64,000 bases of DNA from Nitratiruptor tergarcus DSM 16512 (lineage in GTDB: Bacteria; Campylobacterota; Campylobacteria; Campylobacterales; Nitratiruptoraceae): NCBI RefSeq assembly GCF_027946175.1, contig NZ_AP026671.1, positions 1,550,001 to 1,614,000 on the forward strand. Reading direction: 5' to 3'. The notes beneath the pieces are model-generated. The model was not told the DNA's origin. It searched no databases and was given only the letters and a program-made list of their open reading frames with translations. Both the position numbers and the translations under genes were made by a program. Shown here piece by piece: positions 27,218 through 35,385 of the stretch. Every line of letters starts with the position of its first letter. The first letter of the stretch is position 1.

Positions 27218-28173
27218 TTTATTCCAGCCTCTACGAGATCGTGGATATGTAAAACACCTTTGATCTGATTATTTTTAGCGATAACAAGCATCTGGATCTT
27301 GTAATTTTCTATAACTTTGAGTGCTTCACTTGCAAGCATACTCTCATCCTCTATCGTTTTTGGTTGTAGCGTTGCATATGCTATTGCAGCCCTTTCTAGA
27401 TCAAAACCCTCCTGCATAAGTGCTCTTCTTAGATCCCCATCACTTAAAACAGCTTTAAGCTTTCCCTTTTTGTCCGTAATAAGAACATTACCTAGTTTTC
27501 CTTCGCTCATTGTAACAATTGCATCTTTAAGCTTTGTCTCTTCATCAATAATAGGGAGATTTTTTGTACGCATGAGATCTTTTACTTTGACAAAAAGCCT
27601 TTTACCAAGAGAGCCTCCAGGATGAAAAGAGGCAAAATCGCTTACTTTGAAATCACGCTTTTTCATCAGACATACTGCTAGTGCATCCCCCAGTGCCATT
27701 GTTAAAGTAGTAGAGGCTGTAGGAGCAGCCTGCAATGGACAGGCTTCACGCTCTACCGCAATCGATATAAATACATCGCTATAACGTCCTAAAGTAGATT
27801 CAGGATCGCTGCTCATACCAATGAGGGGGATATTAAAACGTTTGATATGAGGAAGAATCTTGATAAGCTCTTCACTCTCACCACTATAACTAATGGCTAA
27901 AACGCCATCCTCTTTGCCTATCATACCAAGATCCCCATGGAGCGCTTCGGTAGGGTGGATAAAAAAGCTTGGTGTCCCTGTGGAAGCAAATGTAGCAGCC
28001 ATTTTGCTTCCAACTAATCCACTTTTTCCTACACCTGTGACAATAAGTTTACCTTTAAGGTTATAGATAAGCTCCACTGCTTCATTGATATTTTTCCCGA
28101 TGCGCTTTTTGGAAGCTTGCAAAGCTTGTGACTCAATCTCTAGCACCTCTTTTGCTATTTGACTAAAATCCAT
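27214..28173 (-). CDS. kdsD: Arabinose-5-phosphate isomerase (KdsD/KpsF/GutQ)
   Basis: 319 residues. The SIS sugar-isomerase domain (about 30-170) has 'VTGVGKSGLVGSKMAATFAS' and 'EALHGDLGMI'; two CBS domains fill 205-319. It converts ribulose-5-P to arabinose-5-P for KDO, needed for LPS. 'EREACPLQAAPTASTTLTMALGDAL' is characteristic of the family. Coupled to the pseudouridine synthase gene, and 8 bases from rnj. Confidence 0.94.
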   Translation of the reverse strand: MDFSQIAKEVLEIESQALQASKKRIGKNINEAVELIYNLKGKLIVTGVGKSGLVGSKMAATFASTGTPSFFIHPTEALHGDLGMIGKEDGVLAISYSGESEELIKILPHIKRFNIPLIGMSSDPESTLGRYSDVFISIAVEREACPLQAAPTASTTLTMALGDALAVCLMKKRDFKVSDFASFHPGGSLGKRLFVKVKDLMRTKNLPIIDEETKLKDAIVTMSEGKLGNVLITDKKGKLKAVLSDGDLRRALMQEGFDLERAAIAYATLQPKTIEDESMLASEALKVIENYKIQMLVIAKNNQIKGVLHIHDLVEAGIK

Positions 28174-28181
28174 CCTTATTC

Positions 28182-30011
28182 CTACATAATAAAAATAGTT
28201 GGCACGATAGTTGGGTATTTTTTATATTTTCTAAAAATATGTTTGCGCACCACCTGTCTAAAATCGTTCTCTAACTTTTTCGGTGTCTCCACGAGTTCTG
28301 GCTTATTTGTCAAAAACTGCTCAAGAAGCCCACTTATTTCTTGCTCAAACTCTTTATCTTTTTTATCTGCAACAAGCCCGAAGCTGCTTACTTTTGGTTT
28401 GCTAATAAATTTTTTCGTATCTTTAGAGATTTGTGCCACGATAATAACTATACCTTCAGTAGCCATCTTCTGTCTATCGATCACTACATCACTCTCAATC
28501 TCCTCATTAAGCTGATTATCAATATAGGCTTTTCCTGTACGAACAGATCGCACCTTTTTCATATATTTTGGCGTTACTTCAATCTGATCCCCATCGCTCA
28601 TGAGATAGATATTTCGCTCGGGGATACCGCATTTCATTGCTGTATCTTTGTGTTTCATTAAATGGTTATATTCGCCATGCACAGGGAGGAAGAATTTTGG
28701 TTTTGTGAGGCGAATCATCAGTTTTTGCTCCTCTTGCGCAGCATGACCTGAGACGTGAATTTCACTAAAATCTTGGTAAGCTACTGTTGCTCCACACTTT
28801 TGTATAAAGTTAATAAGACTTGAAACACTTCGCTCATTTCCCGGAATCGCTTTAGCTGAGAGTATAATTGTATCGGTGGGTTTAATTTTTACATGGCGGT
28901 GTTCGTTTGTTGCCATGCGGTAAAGAGCACTCATCGCTTCGCCCTGACTGCCAGTTGTTACAATCAAGATCTCATCATCTCTATATTTGCCTATCTCATG
29001 CGGTTCAATAAAAATATTTTGCGGCAATTTCACATACCCGAGTTCCATTGTGATATCGAGGTTCTTTTCCATAGAGCGTCCGATAATACAGACTTTACGA
29101 TTATATTTTATTCCATGCTCGATCGCTTGGTATACCCGGTGAATATTGGATGAGAAGGTACTCATCAAAACCCGTCCTTTAGCTCTTGAAAAGAGCAGAT
29201 CGAAAGTAGGGCCTACACTTGCTTCAGACTTGGTGATACCAGGATTATGAGAGTTCGTTGAATCTGAAAGAAGAAGCAAAACACCTCTTTCTCCGTAGTA
29301 CGCTAATCTATGCAGATCTGCTGGATATCCATCTATAGGAGTATGATCGATTTTGAAATCTCCTGTATGGATAATAGTTCCAGCTTCTGTAGTAATAGCC
29401 AAAGATGAAGCATCGATAATAGAGTGGGTCATATGCATCCACTCAACTTCAAAATCACCTATCTTAATCGGCTTTCTCTTTTCAACATAGCGAAAATAGC
29501 TCTTATAGTTTCGCATCCCATGCTCATCAAACTTATTCCCTATCATTCCAAGAGGTAGAGGTGTACCATATATAGGAAACTGCATCTCTTTAAAAAGGTA
29601 GGGCACTGCACCAATATGATCCTCATGGGCATGGGTGATAACAATTCCATGAATTTTGTGTTTAATCTCGTGTAAATAGCTAAAATCAGGTATCAAAATA
29701 TCCACGCCATGCATATCTTCAGTGGGGAAGCTCATCCCTACATCAATAATAATCGCACTCTTTTCTGTCTCAAATACAGTGATATTACCACCGATTTCCC
29801 CAAGACCACCAAGAGGTGTTATGCGCACCTTTCCATTTGATTTTGTATTAATGCGAGGTGTAAGACGCGATTGCTGCATCCGCTCGTTTGCAGCTATCGC
29901 TTTTTTTATATCTTTATATACGCCACCACTATGGCCGCTTCGTCTTTGAGCATTTTTTTGTTGATTTCTATTTTGTTGCTGTTGTGGTTGTTGGGACTGC
30001 TTTTGCTCCAT
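28182..30011 (-). CDS. rnj: Ribonuclease J
   Basis: 609 residues. A Gln/Asn/Arg-rich disordered tail of ~45 residues opens the protein. The beta-lactamase core follows: 'ITPLGGLGEIGGN' (~63-75), metal motif 'VITHAHEDHIGAVPYL', 'HTGDFKIDH', 'SDSTNSHNPGIT' and the beta-CASP 'HVSGHAAQEEQKLMI'. RNase J is the main mRNA-decay nuclease in Campylobacterota, where Helicobacter RNase J also has a long N-terminal extension and pairs with the RNA helicase RhpA. rsmA overlaps its start by 44 bases in the same direction. Confidence 0.95.
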   Translation of the reverse strand: MEQKQSQQPQQQQNRNQQKNAQRRSGHSGGVYKDIKKAIAANERMQQSRLTPRINTKSNGKVRITPLGGLGEIGGNITVFETEKSAIIIDVGMSFPTEDMHGVDILIPDFSYLHEIKHKIHGIVITHAHEDHIGAVPYLFKEMQFPIYGTPLPLGMIGNKFDEHGMRNYKSYFRYVEKRKPIKIGDFEVEWMHMTHSIIDASSLAITTEAGTIIHTGDFKIDHTPIDGYPADLHRLAYYGERGVLLLLSDSTNSHNPGITKSEASVGPTFDLLFSRAKGRVLMSTFSSNIHRVYQAIEHGIKYNRKVCIIGRSMEKNLDITMELGYVKLPQNIFIEPHEIGKYRDDEILIVTTGSQGEAMSALYRMATNEHRHVKIKPTDTIILSAKAIPGNERSVSSLINFIQKCGATVAYQDFSEIHVSGHAAQEEQKLMIRLTKPKFFLPVHGEYNHLMKHKDTAMKCGIPERNIYLMSDGDQIEVTPKYMKKVRSVRTGKAYIDNQLNEEIESDVVIDRQKMATEGIVIIVAQISKDTKKFISKPKVSSFGLVADKKDKEFEQEISGLLEQFLTNKPELVETPKKLENDFRQVVRKHIFRKYKKYPTIVPTIFIM

Positions 30012-30789
30012 CTATCTTCTCCTTTAACATTCCAAAAATCTGGTGATAGATAGATGTGCTAGCTTCATGAGGTCGAATATTGGAAGCAATCCCAAGTGTA
30101 GCAAAAATCTGCTCTAACTGCTCTTTGGGATAGAGTCTGGATAAATTTTTCAAAAGGGTTTTACGCGGTTGTGCAAATGCAGCTTTTAAAAACTGCATGA
30201 AATGCTTATCATCTAGATTAGCTCTCTTTTGTATCAACAAAACCGCTGAGTCCACTTTTGGCGCAGGGGAGAATGATTGTGGTTTGACAACACACACTCT
30301 CTTTACTTGACCAACACTTTGTGCCAAAACGGCCAAAGATGAGAACTCTTTCTCTCCCTCTTTTGCGCAAAACTTGTCAGCAACTTCTTTTTGTAGCATG
30401 ACCAATATATTTTTGCACCGTTCATCTTGCAGTGCACGTAGCACAATATTGGTAGCTACATAGTAGGGCAGATTAGCGACAAGGTCATAATCTTTATCCA
30501 CAAGATTTTGCTTCCAATGATCTATGACGTCTCCACAAACAAGCCTCAGTCTCTTTGCTTCTATCTCTTCATGAAACTCTTTTTCAAGAAGACGACATAG
30601 ACCTTCATCGATCTCAAAAGCTATCACATCTCTTTGCTGTGCTAATAGCTTTTTTGTTAAATCACCTAATCCAGGCCCAATTTCTACAATTACATTTTCT
30701 GTTTTGGGCATCGATTCGATGATTTTGTATAAAACCACTTCATCTTTTAAGAAATTTTGGCCAAACTTCTTTTTCGCTGCAATTTTCAA
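29968..30789 (-). CDS. rsmA: 16S rRNA dimethyladenosine transferase (RsmA/KsgA)
   Basis: About 273 residues from a TTG at 30789, which follows AGGAT and leads into 'LKIAAKKKFGQNFLKDEV', the normal family beginning. An ATG frame start at 30882 would put 31 extra residues inside the adjacent IS element and is rejected. SAM motif 'IVEIGPGLGDLTKKLL', 'AFEIDEGL' and the catalytic 'ANLPYYVATNIVLRAL' are clear. It dimethylates two adenosines in 16S helix 45. A strong sigma70-type promoter lies 35-63 bases upstream. Confidence 0.93.
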   Translation of the reverse strand: MKIAAKKKFGQNFLKDEVVLYKIIESMPKTENVIVEIGPGLGDLTKKLLAQQRDVIAFEIDEGLCRLLEKEFHEEIEAKRLRLVCGDVIDHWKQNLVDKDYDLVANLPYYVATNIVLRALQDERCKNILVMLQKEVADKFCAKEGEKEFSSLAVLAQSVGQVKRVCVVKPQSFSPAPKVDSAVLLIQKRANLDDKHFMQFLKAAFAQPRKTLLKNLSRLYPKEQLEQIFATLGIASNIRPHEASTSIYHQIFGMLKEKIDGAKAVPTTTTATK

Positions 30790-30823
30790 AGATTCTATCC
30801 TATTCTTGATAAAGAATGGATTA

Positions 30824-30852
30824 AATATAGCGCGTTTATATAAATATGTCAA
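30824..30852 (-). promoter_or_regulatory. Sigma70-type promoter for rsmA-rnj
   Basis: On the minus strand, TTGACA (30852-30847), exactly 17 bases, then TATATT (30829-30824). This is close to consensus and about 35 bases before the TTG start of rsmA. The -35 box touches the target-site duplication of the IS and overlaps the transposase stop codon. Confidence 0.75.
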
Positions 30853-31907
30853 ATTAATGTATAAGTCCAATACATATGGCACTCATAATGATTTTCAAGA
30901 AGGTATTGTACCGGAGATTTAAAATTAAGAGAAGAGTGTGGTATTTTGGTATTGTAATCGATGAGCCATTTTGCTAATTTTTTATTGAATTCATCCAAAT
31001 CTGTAAAGAGTAAATCTTCATAGTATTGAATAAATTGTTCTTGAATTGTTCTATTGAATCTTTCATTGTGTGCATTCATTTTAGGGCTCCTTGGATATGT
31101 CCAGTAGTGTGTAAAGCCTTTTTGTTCAAGCAGAGCATCAAACTCTTTTTTAAATTCACTGCCATTATCTGAAAGAATTGCAAGTTTACGTTTTTGTTTG
31201 ATGGAAGTTATTCCATCAATTAAAGCTTCAAGAGCATATGCAGTATGTCTTGCTCTTTTGGATGGAATCGCCACTGCGAATGCAATACGTGTGAGTGGGT
31301 CAATCATAGTAAGGATATATCGTTTTATACCGTTTGATACTATTTGGATGGTATCGACTGCCCACAGTTCAAATGGTTTGGATTTGAGGTTTTTTGGTTT
31401 TCTGTTTTTTTGTGTCTTCTTTTTTGGTTTCACTTTTCCTTTTGTATCGATGCGGTAGGGAAAAAGTCTCATTGTATCTGGTGCTTTTGCGATTATTCTT
31501 CCTATTGTGGATTCCGAGGGAGTTTTAAGTTCTTTTTCTTCACAAAAAGGTTTAAGCAGGTGGTAGAGTTTTGCTTTGCCGATATTGGGATACTCTTTTC
31601 TTAATCTCTTTATCTCATTAATAACTTCTCTTGGTACTTTTGACTCTCTTACTCTTTTTGGTTTGCGTGATTTTGGATTTAAGGCTTTTATATCGCCATC
31701 TGCATCATTTAAACTCTTTTTCCATCGAAAGAGTGTTCTTCTGCTTACTCCAAAAGCTTCAGTTGTTGCTGCTAGTCCATATTTTTCCCAAAACTCCAAT
31801 ATCTTTTTTCTTCTTTTTGCCTCTTCGCTTATCATAAGCGAATTGTAGTATATCCTCTCTAATCTTTTATATCCTTTGAGCCCTGGCAACGTGTATTTGA
31901 TTTGCAC
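30849..31907 (-). CDS. IS transposase, DDE integrase type
   Basis: 352 residues from a GTG. Helix-turn-helix at the N-terminus ('YGLAATTEAFGVSRRTLFRWKKSL', about 45-68), a second HTH ('YPNIGKAKLYHLLKPF'), then the integrase core with D in 'LWAVDTIQIVSNG', D in 'KLAILSDNGSEFKK' and E in 'NAHNERFNRTIQEQF', the D-D-35-E triad of IS481/IS3-like elements. It looks intact. The C-terminal reading runs three codons past the inverted repeat (Leu, Ile, stop), so the stop TGA comes from flanking DNA. Family placement would need a search against known IS. Confidence 0.85.
   Translation of the reverse strand: MQIKYTLPGLKGYKRLERIYYNSLMISEEAKRRKKILEFWEKYGLAATTEAFGVSRRTLFRWKKSLNDADGDIKALNPKSRKPKRVRESKVPREVINEIKRLRKEYPNIGKAKLYHLLKPFCEEKELKTPSESTIGRIIAKAPDTMRLFPYRIDTKGKVKPKKKTQKNRKPKNLKSKPFELWAVDTIQIVSNGIKRYILTMIDPLTRIAFAVAIPSKRARHTAYALEALIDGITSIKQKRKLAILSDNGSEFKKEFDALLEQKGFTHYWTYPRSPKMNAHNERFNRTIQEQFIQYYEDLLFTDLDEFNKKLAKWLIDYNTKIPHSSLNFKSPVQYLLENHYECHMYWTYTLI
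30858..30884 (+). repeat. Left terminal inverted repeat of the IS
   Basis: 27 bp that pair with 31926-31953 with three mismatches and one gap; begins TGTATAAG. Confidence 0.8.
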
Positions 31908-31925
31908 TCCTCACTCTCCCTCTCG

Positions 31926-31953
31926 GAGTGCCATATGTGTTTGAACTTATGCA
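31926..31953 (-). repeat. Right terminal inverted repeat of the IS
   Basis: 28 bp; read inwards it begins TGCATAAG and ends ATGGCACTC like the left end. Confidence 0.8.
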
Positions 31954-32004
31954 ATTAAACCCAAAGAGAGTGGCTAAAAAACAAAATAGTTGTAAATTTT
32001 AGCT

Positions 32005-32086
32005 AAAAAAGTGCACTTAACTCGTAGGGCAGGCAGCTGTTTGCATTTTATAGTTTTTGTAATATTAAAAAAATTTGCACTTTTTT
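32005..32086. repeat. Gap between IS and nth with an 11-bp inverted repeat
   Basis: AAAAAAGTGCA (32005-32015) and TGCACTTTTTT (32076-32086) flank 60 bases that contain a GC-rich stretch unlike its surroundings (CGTAGGGCAGGCAGCTG). It resembles a MITE-like or RNA-type element beside the IS, but I see no gene. The rest of 31959-32120 is AT-rich with nothing recognisable. Confidence 0.35.
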
Positions 32087-32120
32087 GAGTGAATTAAATC
32101 ATTACCAGTTCAAAAAACAA

Positions 32121-32789
32121 TTATACCTTGCATTGTATTCCAAAATTTTTTAACGTTTCTTGCAATGGACACCTCTTGCAATCTGGTTTTTGGGGTTTAC
32201 AAACGGTTTGTCCAAAGGCTACGAGAAGTTTATTGAGGCCCCTTTTCTCTTCATCACTTACTATCTCTTCAAGCACTCTATCACTCTCCTCTGGACTCTT
32301 TGTCTCAATAAGCCCCCATATATTACAGATACGATGTACATGGGTATCTACTGCTACATAAGGCTTCTCAAAGGCTTGTTCTAACACAATTTTGGCAGTT
32401 TTGGGTCCAACTCCTTTGATACTTGTAAGCTCTTCAAGAGTATCGGGAACATCTCCTCCAAACTTTTCTACCAACTCTTGTGAAATGTGATGAATACTCT
32501 TTGCTTTTTGTCTATAAAATCCTACAGGATAGATTGTTTTCTCTATTGTTTCACGTGAAACATTCAACATATCTTTCGGTTTATCTGCCAGTGCGAAGAG
32601 TCTGTGTGCAGCTGCAAAAGTAACTTCGTCCTTTGTGCGAAAACTCAGAACTGTTGCTATCAATATTGTATAAGGTGTTCGTTTGTATTTGCACTCTTTT
32701 GCAAATCTCTTTGCAGGAGCATCCCACTTTTCGTATTCGATATGTAGGAACTTTAAAATCTTTTGAAACTGCTGCATTGTCATAAACAT
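32121..32789 (-). CDS. nth: Endonuclease III
   Basis: 222 residues. The HhH-GPD core is present: 'LTSIKGVGPKTAKIVLEQAF' with the catalytic Lys and 'YVAVDTHVHRICNIWGL' with the Asp. Near the C-terminus comes the Fe-S loop, Cys-X6-Cys-X2-Cys, but the fourth Cys is 12 residues further on instead of the usual five. Nth removes oxidised pyrimidines and cuts the abasic site. Alternative starts at Met3 or Met5 are possible. It is divergent from hisF. Confidence 0.9.
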   Translation of the reverse strand: MFMTMQQFQKILKFLHIEYEKWDAPAKRFAKECKYKRTPYTILIATVLSFRTKDEVTFAAAHRLFALADKPKDMLNVSRETIEKTIYPVGFYRQKAKSIHHISQELVEKFGGDVPDTLEELTSIKGVGPKTAKIVLEQAFEKPYVAVDTHVHRICNIWGLIETKSPEESDRVLEEIVSDEEKRGLNKLLVAFGQTVCKPQKPDCKRCPLQETLKNFGIQCKV

Positions 32790-32826
32790 AGTATAATATA
32801 GAAAAACTTAAGAAGGTATACAAACG

Positions 32827-33591
32827 ATGCAAGAGTACTTTGCAAAACGTATCATCCCTTGCCTCGATGTTGATAAAGGGCGTGTTGTAAAGGGAGTGAA
32901 TTTCGTGGGCCTCAAAGATGCAGGAGATCCTGTAGAAGTAGCTAAACGCTACAACGAAGAGGGGGCAGATGAGATTACATTTCTCGATATTACAGCAACC
33001 TATGAAGAGCGCGATACAATTGTACATATCGTAGAAGAGGTGGCAAAAGAGGTTTTTATTCCACTCACTGTAGGTGGTGGGATACGTGAGCTTCAAGATA
33101 TCTATAATCTCCTTGCAGTAGGATGCGATAAGGTTAGTATCAATTCAGCTGCTGTAAAAAATCCTGACTTTGTCAATGAAGCAGCAAAGAGATTTGGAAG
33201 CCAGTGCATTGTAGTGGCAATCGATGCAAAAAGAGTAGGGGATAGTTGGCATGTCTTTACTGCTGGTGGTAGAAACGATAGTGGAAAAGATGCAATCGAA
33301 TGGGCAAAAGAGGTATATGATAGAGGAGCTGGCGAGATACTGCTTACCAGCATGGATGCAGACGGCACAAAAGCCGGATATGATCTTGAACTGACTCGTG
33401 CTATCAGTGATGCTGTTGAAATACCGGTCATTGCCAGCGGGGGAGCAGGAACGATGGAACATATCAAAGACGCTTTTACAAAAGGGCATGCAGATGCAGC
33501 CTTGGCTGCAAGCATCTTTCACTTTAAAGAGATAGATATCATGGAGTTAAAGCACTATCTACAAAATGAAGGGATACCAGTTCGACTATGA
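32827..33591 (+). CDS. hisF: Imidazole glycerol phosphate synthase subunit HisF
   Basis: 254 residues, a TIM barrel with catalytic Asp in '[18 protein letters not shown]' (D14) and '[11 protein letters not shown]' (about D133), plus phosphate loops 'TVGGGIRE' and '[11 protein letters not shown]'. It combines ammonia from HisH with PRFAR to give IGP and AICAR. hisH is not adjacent; histidine genes are scattered in this group. The PNP-like gene overlaps its end by 4 bases. Confidence 0.97.
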   Translation: MQEYFAKRIIPCLDVDKGRVVKGVNFVGLKDAGDPVEVAKRYNEEGADEITFLDITATYEERDTIVHIVEEVAKEVFIPLTVGGGIRELQDIYNLLAVGCDKVSINSAAVKNPDFVNEAAKRFGSQCIVVAIDAKRVGDSWHVFTAGGRNDSGKDAIEWAKEVYDRGAGEILLTSMDADGTKAGYDLELTRAISDAVEIPVIASGGAGTMEHIKDAFTKGHADAALAASIFHFKEIDIMELKHYLQNEGIPVRL

Positions 33592-34121
33592 TAGTGTGCG
33601 CAGGTAAAACAGAACTTTTTTCTTTTGCTTATCCCATAGGAGTAGGTCTTATAGAATCTGCTATCAACCTTACTCGTCTTACCCTTTTTGATAAGCCGGA
33701 GTTTTTACTTTTTATAGGCTCTGCAGGATGTTATGGGCAATATGAAATTTTTGATATTGTACAAAGCAGGGGAGCATCACAAATAGAGCTCTCTTTTTGG
33801 CAAAAAAAATCCTATACTCCAATCGATAACGTAGTAGTAAGCGAAGGTATGAATGTTTCACATGAAACAATTGTCAACTCCTCAAACTATATTACTACAG
33901 ACAAATCTACCTGGCAATATTTTCAAAAAGCTGGAATCGGCTTGGAGAATATGGAGTTTTTTTCTCTCTTGCAAGTGGCAAAAGAGTTTGAAATTCCGGC
34001 TGCAGGAATATTTGTTGTAACCAATTACTGTGATGAGAATGCCCATGAGATGTATCAAAAAAACATTCGCCAAGGGATGGAAAAATTGGAAGGTTTTGTG
34101 AAGGAGAAGTTTCAAATATGA
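33588..34121 (+). CDS. Nucleoside phosphorylase-superfamily protein
   Basis: 177 residues, shorter than a classical PNP or MTAN (~230). Visible superfamily parts are '[19 protein letters not shown]' (the phosphate/GSAGxL strand), '[21 protein letters not shown]' and '[21 protein letters not shown]', the purine/ribose Met-Glu motif. The N-terminal third is abbreviated. It may cleave a nucleoside such as futalosine or MTA derivatives, but the substrate cannot be inferred. It overlaps hisF and rlmN by 4 bases each. Confidence 0.75.
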   Translation: MIVCAGKTELFSFAYPIGVGLIESAINLTRLTLFDKPEFLLFIGSAGCYGQYEIFDIVQSRGASQIELSFWQKKSYTPIDNVVVSEGMNVSHETIVNSSNYITTDKSTWQYFQKAGIGLENMEFFSLLQVAKEFEIPAAGIFVVTNYCDENAHEMYQKNIRQGMEKLEGFVKEKFQI

Positions 34122-35188
34122 AAAAAAACATTTTAGATCTTACAAAAGAGGAGCTTCAACTTGAGGTAACTCCAAAATTTAGAGCCAACCAGATCTTTCA
34201 ATGGATCTACCAAAAAAGGGCAAAAGATTTTGAGGAGATGAGCAATCTTCCAAAATCGATGCGTCAAAAGCTCAAAGAAACATTTACAATTACTCCTCCC
34301 AAAATTTTAAATGTAGAAATCAGTAAAGATGGAAGTAAAAAATATCTTTTGGGCTTACATGATGGACACACTGTCGAAAGCGTCCTGCTTCCTATGAAAA
34401 AAGAGGAAATAGATGAAGAGGGTAATATCATCAAAGAGGCTCGCTACACTGTCTGCGTATCAAGCCAGGTAGGATGCAAAGTAGGGTGTGAGTTTTGTCT
34501 CACTGCCAAAGGTGGATTTGTAAGAAATCTCTCCCCTGGTGAGATAGTCGGACAGGTGCTCACCATCCGAGAGGATAATGATATTCCGGCAAACAGAAGA
34601 GTCAATATTGTCTATATGGGAATGGGAGAGCCCCTCGATAATCTTGAGAATGTAGCAAAAGCTGTAAAAATTTTTAGTGATGAGCATGGAATGAGCATCA
34701 GTCCGCGGCGCCAGACAATCTCCACAAGCGGTCTTGCTCCAAAAATCAAAAAACTGGGAGACATGAATCTGGGAGTCCTTCTGGCAATAAGTCTGCATGC
34801 GGTAGATGATGAACTTAGACAAAAACTGATGCCAATTAACAAAGCCTATAATATAGAGAGTGTCATAGAAGCTGTCAAAGAGTTTCCAATTGATCAAAGA
34901 AAGAGAGTGATGTTTGAGTACTTGATGATAAAGGATCTCAACGACGATTTAAAATCAGCCAAAAAACTTGTAAAACTTCTACACGGTATCAAAGCAAAAG
35001 TCAATCTCATCTATTTTAACCCTTATCCAGGAAGCCCTTTCCAAAGACCCCAGCCAAAAGATGTTGAGGCTTTTCAAAAATACCTCCTCGATCATGGAGT
35101 TCTATGTACAATTCGCGAATCAAAGGGGCTTGACATCAGTGCAGCATGCGGACAGCTAAAGGAGAAGAGTCATGGATGTACCCTTTAA
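34118..35188 (+). CDS. rlmN: Dual-specificity 23S rRNA/tRNA methyltransferase RlmN
   Basis: 356 residues. The radical-SAM cluster motif is CxxxCxxC ('[15 protein letters not shown]'), with '[11 protein letters not shown]' after it. 'DISAACGQL' near the C-terminus has the methyl-carrying Cys and 'MGMGEPLDN' the SAM-binding strand. It makes m2A2503 in 23S rRNA and m2A37 in some tRNAs. Coupled to the PNP-like gene upstream; its tail overlaps a tiny membrane ORF. Confidence 0.96.
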   Translation: MKKNILDLTKEELQLEVTPKFRANQIFQWIYQKRAKDFEEMSNLPKSMRQKLKETFTITPPKILNVEISKDGSKKYLLGLHDGHTVESVLLPMKKEEIDEEGNIIKEARYTVCVSSQVGCKVGCEFCLTAKGGFVRNLSPGEIVGQVLTIREDNDIPANRRVNIVYMGMGEPLDNLENVAKAVKIFSDEHGMSISPRRQTISTSGLAPKIKKLGDMNLGVLLAISLHAVDDELRQKLMPINKAYNIESVIEAVKEFPIDQRKRVMFEYLMIKDLNDDLKSAKKLVKLLHGIKAKVNLIYFNPYPGSPFQRPQPKDVEAFQKYLLDHGVLCTIRESKGLDISAACGQLKEKSHGCTL

Positions 35189-35300
35189 AAATTATGAGCT
35201 GATTATGGCAATGATACTTATAATAGCCGTTATTTTTATGGTAGTGGCATTTGTAAAAATCACAATAGAACATGAGGAGCACAAAGATGACAATGCTTGA
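35172..35300 (+). CDS. Tiny single-span membrane protein (42 aa)
   Basis: Starts at an ATG 6 bases after AAGGAG inside the end of rlmN (17-base overlap). It is charged at both ends with a single hydrophobic span: '[20 protein letters not shown]' and then '[15 protein letters not shown]'. A proper Shine-Dalgarno site and packed spacing support translation. Unknown function; paired with the next ORF. Confidence 0.6.
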   Translation: MDVPFKNYELIMAMILIIAVIFMVVAFVKITIEHEEHKDDNA

Positions 35301-35385
35301 TGATGCGATGCTACTCATCATTGCCGGGACTGTTTTGGTTGGGCTTATAGGATTTATCATAGTCACATTTAAAGGGAAGAGATGA
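35287..35385 (+). CDS. Tiny single-span membrane protein (32 aa)
   Basis: ATG at 35287 preceded by GAGGAG (35274-35279). Sequence '[20 protein letters not shown]' continues as one helix to 'IVTFKGKR', so N-out/C-in by the positive-inside rule. Resembles CcoS-like or other assembly micro-proteins only in shape. It overlaps the previous tiny ORF by 14 bases and the dehydrogenase start by 4 (ATGA). Confidence 0.6.
   Translation: MTMLDDAMLLIIAGTVLVGLIGFIIVTFKGKR

Larger units (their letters stand above)
30858..31953 (-). mobile_element. Insertion sequence, 1096 bp
   Basis: Ends: TGTATAAGTCC-AATACATATGG at the left and, read inwards from the right, TGCATAAGTTCAAACACATA, both going on to GGCACTC. 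These are imperfect inverted repeats of 27/28 bp. Both ends are flanked by ATTAA (30853-30857 and 31954-31958), a 5-bp target duplication. One transposase fills the inside. The single copy cannot be compared for activity within this window. Confidence 0.85.

Noticed and set aside
32581-33096. 171-codon minus-strand frame spanning the nth/hisF divergent region
   Set aside because: Overlaps the starts of two certain genes and has no similarity or start site.
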